This document shows, one piece after another, positions 1-5,284 of a stretch of DNA of 5,284 nucleotides. The notes under the pieces were generated by a model, which searched no databases, was not told the DNA's origin, and saw only the letters and a list, made by a program, of their open reading frames with translations. Origin of the DNA: Spirochaetota bacterium (GTDB lineage: Bacteria > Spirochaetota > JAGLSM01); NCBI GenBank assembly GCA_023135745.1, contig JAGLSM010000160.1, forward strand, positions 1 through 5,284, written 5' to 3'. How positions within the stretch are numbered: the first letter of the stretch is position 1; every line of letters begins with the position of its first letter. The position numbers and the translations under genes were made by a program.

Positions 1-1272
1 GATAATAATAATGAACCTAATCTCTCTCTTAGCTTTTCTATTTTTAAAATCAAACAGGTATTTAATAACCTCAGGATTTCAGATAGAATTATTTTAAAGC
101 TTTCTTTAATTTTATATTTCAGCTTAAGTTTTGATGAAATCAAATTTCTTTCATCTAATCTAAAAACAAATTCTTCAACTCTTCTTTCAAAAATTAATAA
201 TTTAAAGAATTCCCTCATCGAAACATCAAAATTAAAATATGAAAATAAGTCTTTTACGAACTTTCTTGAAATAATTCATATGGAAAGAAAAATGCTTCAT
301 CTTTTTAAACGTCAAAATGAGATCCAGACTGATCATAATTTTGACATTAAACTTGTTGATGATATTAATACAAATATAAAAAAATTAAAAAATAAAATTC
401 AAAATCAACTGGATATAAAAAATTATTCTAAACTTATCATCAAAACTCCATTTTCAGATATAGCAAAAATTTTACACATTACAGAAAAAAAAGCTGAATT
501 AAATCTTAATAAAGCAAAAAATATATTTTTTAATAAACTAACAATGGAAAAAAATAAACAGAGGATTCTATTTCCTAATCCTGATGAAATTTATCCTTGG
601 CTTCGTTTTCTTGCTATTGAAGAAAAAATAGATATATACAACTATAATACTACTATTAAATGTCCTTCTAATAATGAACTGATACTCTACTTTGAAAAAG
701 ATCTTGCCAGACCAATTTATTTAAAAATTGAAAACCACATTAAATCATGTTCATCCTGTATCTCCAACATTCAATTTTTAAATACTTTTAAATATCAATC
801 TCAAAATAAAATAAAATTTATTGAAATCAATAAGGATATAACTAAAAGATTTAAAAGAATGTTAGATCTTTTCCCTTTTAAAGAATCTTCTATTTATATA
901 AAAAGCACTCTCGACGGCTTGTCTATTCTTAAAACTTTTATGACGATTGATAAATCTGATCAGAATATATCAGAAGAGAGACATAATTCTTTAAATTTTA
1001 CATTTTTATTGAATAATGTTCAATTTGATCTTTTCCTTAGAAAATCAACTCAAAGGATCAACTTGAAAATTTCAGGTAAATATAAAAACTCTAAATCTTT
1101 TCATGCCACATATATCTTAAATTACGAAGATCAAAATGTAAAATCCAAAGACGCTAAAAACGGCACAGCGCTCTTTCAAAATTTAATTCCAGGCTTCTAT
1201 CAACTTTCAATTATTCATCCGTCGAAAAAGAAAAGTCTTCAGTTGGAAAAAATAAATATTTTTATTATTTGA
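1..1272 (+). CDS. Sigma-factor-like / zf-HC2 anti-sigma fusion protein (5' end missing)
   Basis: The frame is open from base 1 to the TGA at 1270-1272, giving 423 visible residues, so the true start lies off the left edge. The first in-frame ATG (280) has no Shine-Dalgarno sequence and would remove sigma-like sequence. Visible residues 24-51 (SDRIILKL then FDEIKFLS) resemble the first half of sigma region 4. A Lys/Asn-rich helical stretch of about 100 residues follows, then residues 150-173 (FSDIAKILHITEKKAELNL, then KAK) resemble the recognition helix-turn-helix of sigma-70 region 4. Next comes a zf-HC2-type zinc-binding motif: Cys221, His246, Cys250 and Cys253 (C-x24-H-x3-C-x2-C). The C-terminal 60 residues contain Gly388, Phe392, Leu395, Pro397-Gly398 and Tyr400, the GxxxFxNLxPGxY signature of SpaA/carboxypeptidase-regulatory-like beta-sandwiches. 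No membrane helix is seen, so a cytoplasmic protein is inferred. A self-inhibited or redox/zinc-responsive transcription regulator is plausible but unproven. The gene converges on the GAF receptor gene. Confidence 0.85.
   Translation, partial: DNNNEPNLSLSFSIFKIKQVFNNLRISDRIILKLSLILYFSLSFDEIKFLSSNLKTNSSTLLSKINNLKNSLIETSKLKYENKSFTNFLEIIHMERKMLHLFKRQNEIQTDHNFDIKLVDDINTNIKKLKNKIQNQLDIKNYSKLIIKTPFSDIAKILHITEKKAELNLNKAKNIFFNKLTMEKNKQRILFPNPDEIYPWLRFLAIEEKIDIYNYNTTIKCPSNNELILYFEKDLARPIYLKIENHIKSCSSCISNIQFLNTFKYQSQNKIKFIEINKDITKRFKRMLDLFPFKESSIYIKSTLDGLSILKTFMTIDKSDQNISEERHNSLNFTFLLNNVQFDLFLRKSTQRINLKISGKYKNSKSFHATYILNYEDQNVKSKDAKNGTALFQNLIPGFYQLSIIHPSKKKSLQLEKINIFII
661..759 (+). other. zf-HC2-type zinc-binding (anti-sigma) motif within the sigma-like protein
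   Basis: The codons for Cys (661), His (736), Cys (748) and Cys (757) give C-x24-H-x3-C-x2-C. In ZAS/zf-HC2 anti-sigma factors the order is a first Cys or His, a helix with the 'LxxYxxxxL' pattern, then HxxxCxxC. Here the helix reads NELILYFEKDL and is followed by IENHIKSCSSC. All four expected ligands are present, so zinc binding looks possible. In classical anti-sigma factors this domain grips the sigma factor in trans. Here it sits about 50 residues after a sigma-like helix-turn-helix in the same chain. Confidence 0.75.
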
Positions 1273-1278
1273 ATAAAT

Positions 1279-2916
1279 TTATAAATCACTAAGATACATT
1301 ATTTCATGCAATGAATAAGAATCCCAGGATTCTTCTCCCTCAGGTTTACACAAAACCAGAATTCCGCAAATTTCATTTTTGTTGATAACCGGTACAAATA
1401 CCATTTGATGTATTATAGCTTCAGGAATATCGTGTAATTTATTATGAATTGTTTTATTTTTTAAAGCATTATCTTTTATAAACAGTACTTTCTTTTTACT
1501 TAATACTAATTTAAAAATATTTTCAGTTTCAGAAATATTGAAATCATCTATAGAAAAAGACTCAAATCCTGAAGATTCTTTTATTTTATAGATGTTATCC
1601 TGATCTTTTGATAATAAAATGTACATTCTAATTTTTAATGAATTTTCAAGAAGAGGTTTCATTTTCTTCCAATACTGATCTATATTTATGGCACCGAATA
1701 TTCCCTTTTGATCGTATAATTCAGAGTCAATTTTATCTTTATCAAATTCAGAAACATTTTTTATTAAAGTCTGAAGCTCCTGATCTTTATCTTTAACCTT
1801 ATAATCTCCTTTAGTATTCTCATCACTGCTTTCTTCTGCAAATTCATCAGGAGCAATTATTTCATTATTTTTTGTATTTTTTTGTTCCGAAATTTGGTTT
1901 ATAGTCCTGTCAGTTGCATCATGTTCTTTATAAATCGCCTCTGTTTCCTTTATTATTTTTTCCGCGCTAGCCGTATTTTCATTTATTGATAATGCAATAT
2001 TGTCAATTTTATTTCTAAAATCCTGAAGAAGAAGAGTGTTTTTATCTGTTTTTAACTGTATTAAAAATAAAATAATAAAAGCCGTAAGAATTGCTAAATT
2101 AAGCAATAATATTATTCTGGCTACATTTGGCAAACCAATCTGATTCCTGTCCGCGCAATAAGCAAGTACAAATGGTATATCCTTTATCTTTGCTGGAACA
2201 ATAACTATTGAATTATTATCCTCGTAATATGTATCTAGAGTTTTATAAAAGTGAAGAGCAATTTTTTTAACTTTATCCTCATCCCAAACTCTTCTTGGAT
2301 AATTATAAAATATTACATCATTTATAAATCTCAAACTAAAATTCAATTCTTTTTCCCCCATAGACTTATAATCAGCAAGAAAAATATTCTTTTTAATATA
2401 GACAAGAATTGATCCTATTTGAAAACCTGCTTCTGAATTACATTTTACATACTTAATTGCAGATCCATCAGTAAATATTTTTAAACCTGTTTTATTTGAT
2501 TTTAAATCATTTAAAACAGCTATTTCTTTTACTAAAAGAGGCTTACCCTCAAAGGCCGGATTTTTTGTATCAATTACTATTTTATTATTCAAACTTATAA
2601 GTCTCATACCTTCTGCAAATTTTAATCCGTTTACAGTACGATTAAAAACAAGACTACCACTTTCAAGAGATTCCCCCAGATCAAACTGCCTTAAAGATGT
2701 AACAATTACAGATTCAGTTGAAAGAGAATTTAATTTCTTATTAATATTTTCAAATTCACTCTTAACCTTATAAATTCTATCTTCAAGATTCCTGACAACA
2801 TCATCACGGAGACTGTCTTTAAAAATAAAAATACCTCTCATAGCTGTTATATAGAAAAATATTAGGGTTATTAGTGGAATAAGCATCAACACTATAAAAG
2901 AAAAATATTTTTTCAT
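1279..2916 (-). CDS. Two-helix membrane receptor with extracytoplasmic sensor and C-terminal GAF domain
   Basis: This is a complete 545-residue protein. Membrane helix 1 (about residues 4-26) follows Lys2-Lys3 and acts as an uncleaved signal anchor. Residues 27-264 are the likely extracytoplasmic sensor. The stretch around 99-127 (MRLISLNNKIVIDT, then FEGKPL) has the 'message, then G-x-x-L' look of Cache-type sensors, a weak resemblance. Membrane helix 2 spans about 265-288. A helical stretch (290-332) and an acidic, probably disordered linker (about 345-380) follow. Residues about 403-545 look like a GAF domain, ending in the typical FVPVINKNEICGILVL strand pair. The last GAF helix is short and the chain stops at LSDL. 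No histidine kinase, GGDEF, phosphatase or methyl-accepting region is visible, so any signal must pass to a partner. The start is supported by the membrane helix and by AAGGTAGG five bases upstream. The start lies one base after the stop of the propeller/LysM gene, which implies co-transcription and probably translational coupling. Ligand and partner are unknown. Confidence 0.92.
   Translation of the reverse strand: MKKYFSFIVLMLIPLITLIFFYITAMRGIFIFKDSLRDDVVRNLEDRIYKVKSEFENINKKLNSLSTESVIVTSLRQFDLGESLESGSLVFNRTVNGLKFAEGMRLISLNNKIVIDTKNPAFEGKPLLVKEIAVLNDLKSNKTGLKIFTDGSAIKYVKCNSEAGFQIGSILVYIKKNIFLADYKSMGEKELNFSLRFINDVIFYNYPRRVWDEDKVKKIALHFYKTLDTYYEDNNSIVIVPAKIKDIPFVLAYCADRNQIGLPNVARIILLLNLAILTAFIILFLIQLKTDKNTLLLQDFRNKIDNIALSINENTASAEKIIKETEAIYKEHDATDRTINQISEQKNTKNNEIIAPDEFAEESSDENTKGDYKVKDKDQELQTLIKNVSEFDKDKIDSELYDQKGIFGAINIDQYWKKMKPLLENSLKIRMYILLSKDQDNIYKIKESSGFESFSIDDFNISETENIFKLVLSKKKVLFIKDNALKNKTIHNKLHDIPEAIIHQMVFVPVINKNEICGILVLCKPEGEESWDSYSLHEIMYLSDL
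1317..1334. repeat. Perfect 8-bp inverted repeat near the convergent gene ends
   Basis: The plus strand reads AAGAATCC-CA-GGATTCTT, a perfect 8-bp inverted repeat (7 bp with a four-base loop if folded as RNA). A smaller one, TTCAT-GCA-ATGAA, sits beside it at 1303-1315. Both lie inside the 3' coding end of the GAF receptor gene and about 30-60 bases after the stop of the convergent sigma-like gene. No U-tract follows on either strand, so this is not a classical intrinsic terminator. It could slow polymerase or protect a 3' end, or be chance. Confidence 0.4.
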
Positions 2917-2917
2917 T

Positions 2918-5284
2918 CTAGCCTACCTTGATAAATTGGAGAAATGAGCCTCTAAAAATAATTATATATCCAAAGACAGCTTTCTTTTCTACTAGTTTTA
3001 ATTTTAGTTTTTGCATTTGCCAGGCAATATTTCCTCCATGACTTAAATATAAAAGATATTTACCCATGACTGAAAAAATATTATCTCTGGGGTTAGTCTG
3101 AGATGGTTTTATCATTCCTCTGGACATCAGCCATTTGGCAATTACATGTTTATATGCAAAAAATGCTCTATTAGGTCCAATAGAATTAAAAGATTCAGAA
3201 ACAATATCTATTAACTGGAAACTCAGAGATCTATGTCCTGTTGTAAGAATATGTTTTATTAAATTATTATTTGGCAGCAGTAAAGTCCCTCTTTTTTTTA
3301 TTGTAGCTATAGGAGTATCATTGTTAAACCTGGCAATCATTCCTTGAGCGTTTGGATTGCCGAGGTAAAGAGTCGCAAGTTTTTTCATTGTATCACCATG
3401 TCTTCTGTTATATTTGACAAAAAAGACAGAATTCCCTCCGGGAACATATACTTTAGATATGCGGCCGGTTTTGTGACCTTTTACAAAATAATATCTTTTG
3501 TGAGTATCCCCTCCGCGGATGGTAAGAAGAAGACTCTTATATTTAATCAATAATTCATCATATTTCTTTTTATACTCTGTGTAGAGCTTATAGTTCTCAC
3601 TTGCGTCTTTTGATTGAGATAAATTCTGTAAGTCACCGCTTCCTGATTTTTCATATACGACCTGGTGTGTTATAGTTTTCCTATTATCCTGTTCATCAAT
3701 TGCTGTTGCTTTTACAATATTAAATCCTGTATCAAGTTTAATTCTTCTTGCTTGGAAAGTTTTATTTTTATAATCTATTTCCGCCCTTACGTTCCCGGGT
3801 TCAATGATTATCTCTCTTAAATCCTTATCACTCCAGCTTCCTTTCACGGTGTAATACCGGCTTTTTGTATTTTCCGCGAGATCAGAATCAAACTTGATAC
3901 TGGGAGAATCTGTATTGAAATTTATACTGATTGTTTGTATGTCCTTAGCACCTGTCTTATCAATTGCAATTAGTTTAAAAGCATTGAATCCGGGATTAAG
4001 CGTAATATTGGCGGAAAAGCTATAGTATCCCTGCCCATCTTTTTTTACTGTAATAGGATTTTTTCCCGGACTGTAATACAACTCATCAAGAGAATCTTCT
4101 TTAATTCTTCCCTTTATCGTGAAGTTCTTAGAAGAAGAAACTCCCTTTTTTATATTTTTTTGAATAATTATTACGGGCTTTTTATTATCAAAAATGATAT
4201 TTTTATATTTTATTATAGTGTGCTTTCCAACATCTTCTATTTTTATCGATAGCTTATTTTTCCCGGGCATTAACTTGATCCTGTGGCTGAAAGAGCGTGT
4301 CTTTCTCTGAATATTTTCAGCTTTCTGCCATCTTCCCTGATTAGCCCTGATTAGAATATTCTTCAGATAAGATTCAATATAATTGCCGCGAATATAGACA
4401 AACTTATCTTTTACTGCAACCGGTAGATCGCTCACATTAAGAACCGGCTTGCTATTATCTATAACAAAAGGAAATACAGTCTCATTTACCTGACCTTTTT
4501 TATTAACTACTTTTAGATAAATATCATATACAAGGCCTTCTTTTAATCCCCGTATATCCCATTCAGCAATCTTTAAGTTTTCTACCCTCTTTTTACCAAG
4601 TGTATCAGACATATTTTTATAATAAATACCTTTTGAAGAAGGTTTTAATGTTTCAAAAATTGAAATCCTGTATGATATACTTACCGATCGAATTGGAGAT
4701 CTGTCCCTGATTGTTGCAAAAATTGATGCCCGACCCGGTTTAGTATATCCGGTTTTGGAAGTTAGAACTGCTTGTGGAATACTTTTATCCAGGACTGTAA
4801 CTCCGTTCCTGTCACTGCCCAGCCATATTCTGTTGCCATTAATTGCCATTGCTACAATTGTATTTTCAACAAGCTGATAATTCTTTTTGGTTATTGTTTT
4901 CCAAATTTCGCGTTTCTTATCAAATCTTGAAACACCGGAAAAAGTACCGGCCCATATCAGGTTCCCATCAGTCGCTACAGAAAATACAACATCATCAGCT
5001 ACCCCGTCTTTAATTCTATAAACTTTAAATTTTTGGTTTTCCTTATCGAAGTAGTTTAATCCTCCACCATAGGTTCCACACCAAATTCCCTTCCCGTCAC
5101 TTGCAATACAGGTAACCTGCTTAGCTGATAAACCCTGTTCAGCATCAAAGTTGAACCATAAGTCAGTATAACGGTCATAAACGGAAAGACCATCATCTGT
5201 AGCAGCCCAAACCTGGTCACCCTCAACTGATATCGCATATATCCTGTTTGCACCTAAACCGTCAAGAGGAGTATATGGTTTTTT
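2918..5284 (-). CDS. Beta-propeller / Ig-like / LysM envelope protein (5' end missing)
   Basis: The frame is open from the right edge to the TAG at 2918-2920, giving 788 visible residues. The ATG at 4847-4849 is internal to a propeller blade and is not the start. Residues 11-167 hold four repeats of about 43 residues with the pattern 'xxIWxGTxxGxxxFDK' (Trp26, Trp68, Trp111, Trp154). They match the two-component-regulator-propeller (Reg_prop) type. Such propellers normally have seven blades, so more blades and a signal peptide should lie off the window. Residues about 175-546 form four Ig-like or FnIII-like domains, three of them opening at D-N/T-x-x-P junctions (Pro280, Pro370, Pro461). The third carries the strand FSANITLNPGFNAFKLIAID. 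Residues about 561-591 look coiled-coil. Residues about 621-678 are LysM-like (HGDTMKKLATLYLG, then a later IARFNND and GTLLLP). The last 110 residues are unrecognised. Inferred role: a wall-associated recognition or scaffold protein. It lies one base upstream of the GAF receptor gene. Confidence 0.92.
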   Translation of the reverse strand, partial: KKPYTPLDGLGANRIYAISVEGDQVWAATDDGLSVYDRYTDLWFNFDAEQGLSAKQVTCIASDGKGIWCGTYGGGLNYFDKENQKFKVYRIKDGVADDVVFSVATDGNLIWAGTFSGVSRFDKKREIWKTITKKNYQLVENTIVAMAINGNRIWLGSDRNGVTVLDKSIPQAVLTSKTGYTKPGRASIFATIRDRSPIRSVSISYRISIFETLKPSSKGIYYKNMSDTLGKKRVENLKIAEWDIRGLKEGLVYDIYLKVVNKKGQVNETVFPFVIDNSKPVLNVSDLPVAVKDKFVYIRGNYIESYLKNILIRANQGRWQKAENIQRKTRSFSHRIKLMPGKNKLSIKIEDVGKHTIIKYKNIIFDNKKPVIIIQKNIKKGVSSSKNFTIKGRIKEDSLDELYYSPGKNPITVKKDGQGYYSFSANITLNPGFNAFKLIAIDKTGAKDIQTISINFNTDSPSIKFDSDLAENTKSRYYTVKGSWSDKDLREIIIEPGNVRAEIDYKNKTFQARRIKLDTGFNIVKATAIDEQDNRKTITHQVVYEKSGSGDLQNLSQSKDASENYKLYTEYKKKYDELLIKYKSLLLTIRGGDTHKRYYFVKGHKTGRISKVYVPGGNSVFFVKYNRRHGDTMKKLATLYLGNPNAQGMIARFNNDTPIATIKKRGTLLLPNNNLIKHILTTGHRSLSFQLIDIVSESFNSIGPNRAFFAYKHVIAKWLMSRGMIKPSQTNPRDNIFSVMGKYLLYLSHGGNIAWQMQKLKLKLVEKKAVFGYIIIFRGSFLQFIKVG
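2921..3250 (-). other. Unrecognised 110-residue C-terminal domain after LysM
   Basis: I do not recognise this segment. It begins with mixed helix (LSFQLIDIVSESFNSIG; RAFFAYKHVIAKWLMSRG), passes through a loop with several Pro and Asn residues, then helix (IFSVMGKYLLYLS; IAWQMQKLKLKLVEK), and ends in two likely beta strands (VFGYIIIFRGSFLQFIKVG). No long uninterrupted hydrophobic stretch suggests a membrane anchor. The compact alpha/beta pattern and the strand at the very C-terminus suggest a folded domain and not a disordered tail. Confidence 0.55.
2922..2929 (-). promoter_or_regulatory. Ribosome binding site of the GAF receptor gene
   Basis: The minus strand reads AAGGTAGG, then five bases, then the ATG at 2914-2916. 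It lies within the last codons of the propeller/LysM gene, and the stop and start codons are one base apart (TAG-A-ATG). This supports the chosen start and suggests that translation of the receptor is coupled to that of the upstream gene. Confidence 0.7.
3251..3424 (-). other. LysM peptidoglycan-binding domain in the propeller protein
   Basis: The residues encoded here read VKYNRRHGDTMKKLATLYLG, then an Asn-Pro turn, IARFNND, and KKRGTLLLPNN. This follows the LysM pattern: Y/V strand, GDT, first helix with A-x-x-Y-L-G, second helix ending in N, then G-x-x-L-x-x-P. LysM binds N-acetylglucosamine in peptidoglycan, so the domain should hold this protein near the cell wall. It sits after a predicted coiled coil and before the unrecognised C-terminal domain. 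Confidence 0.8.
3647..4762 (-). repeat. Four tandem Ig-like domains
   Basis: The domains are about 90 residues each, and three junctions are marked by DNSKP, DNKKP and NTDSP at a spacing of 90 and 91 residues. The later copies carry the 'L-x-P/T-G-x-N-x-x-x-x-x-A-x-D' strand typical of bacterial Ig-like adhesion and spacer domains (LNPGFNAFKLIAID; LDTGFNIVKATAID). The second copy is more diverged (LMPGKNKLSIKIED). The first is the weakest and could instead be the Y_Y_Y-like domain that often follows Reg_prop propellers. Confidence 0.7.
4784..5254 (-). repeat. Four tandem Reg_prop-type beta-propeller blades
   Basis: These are protein-level repeats. The Trp codons of the I/V-W-x-G/A motif fall at 5207-5209, 5081-5083, 4952-4954 and 4823-4825, so the spacing is 126, 129 and 129 bases. 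Each blade ends in a G-x-x-x-x-D strand (GLSVYD, GLNYFD, GVSRFD, GVTVLD). The DNA itself is diverged, so these are old repeats and not a recent duplication. The array runs toward the right edge and is probably longer. Confidence 0.85.

Noticed and set aside
280..282. ATG at 280 as the start of the sigma-like gene
   Set aside because: The same frame is open back to base 1 and encodes sigma-like sequence there, and no Shine-Dalgarno sequence precedes this ATG.
485..492. Run of eight A in the sigma-like gene, and a matching run of eight T at 3292-3299 in the LysM coding region, as slippage or phase-variation sites
   Set aside because: Both encode ordinary Lys codons within well-behaved frames, and runs of this length are expected in DNA this AT-rich.
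290..560. Lys/Asn-rich helices of the sigma-like protein as a membrane or secretion signal
   Set aside because: There is no hydrophobic stretch of about 18 residues, and the segment is strongly charged.
1251..1266. AATAAA-TATT-TTTATT stem as an intrinsic terminator
   Set aside because: The stem is six A-T pairs without G-C, lies before the stop codon of the plus-strand gene and is too weak to call.
3135..3553. Two plus-strand open frames of about 70 codons inside the propeller/LysM gene
   Set aside because: They lie antisense to a frame with clear LysM and coiled-coil homology, have no family resemblance and look like shadows.
4847..4849. ATG at 4849 (minus strand) as the start of the propeller/LysM gene
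   Set aside because: It falls in the middle of the fourth visible blade. Three further blades are encoded upstream in the same open frame.
5056..5253. A 65-codon minus-strand frame at the right edge
   Set aside because: It is out of frame with the propeller repeats, which continue without a stop to the edge. Its sequence shows no repeat pattern.

Overview
The window is wholly coding apart from short gaps. It holds three protein genes, two of them cut by the window edges. The DNA is AT-rich: counted by eye, 7 G/C in bases 361-420, 17 in 1861-1920 and 28 in 5161-5220. The proteins are rich in Lys, Asn and Ile. A LysM domain on a protein with extracytoplasmic folds, next to a membrane receptor with a cytoplasmic GAF domain, suggests a low-GC bacterium with peptidoglycan, probably a diderm (spirochaete-like or a candidate phylum). 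No taxonomic marker is present, so this is a weak guess.

Layout: (1) 1-1272, plus strand, open at the left edge: the C-terminal 423 residues of a soluble protein that joins sigma-factor-like helix-turn-helix segments to a zf-HC2-type anti-sigma zinc finger and a small beta-sandwich tail. (2) 1279-2916, minus strand: a complete 545-residue receptor with two membrane helices, an extracytoplasmic sensor region, an acidic linker and a C-terminal GAF domain, but no visible output domain. (3) 2918-5284, minus strand, open at the right edge: the C-terminal 788 residues of a secreted-type protein with at least four beta-propeller blades, four Ig-like domains, a coiled coil, a LysM domain and an unrecognised C-terminal domain.

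Genes 3 and 2 are transcribed in that order and are separated by one base, with a Shine-Dalgarno-like AAGGTAGG inside the end of gene 3, so they are almost certainly one operon. Gene 1 converges on gene 2 with only six bases between the stop codons and no convincing intrinsic terminator. The best hypothesis for the operon is a two-piece envelope sensor: a propeller/Ig/LysM protein held at the cell wall and a transmembrane GAF receptor that could pass a signal inward. The convergent sigma/anti-sigma-like protein may be an unrelated regulator or part of the same response; the sequence alone does not decide. No RNA genes, mobile elements, CRISPR arrays or tRNAs were seen, and there is no gene-free stretch of more than a few bases.
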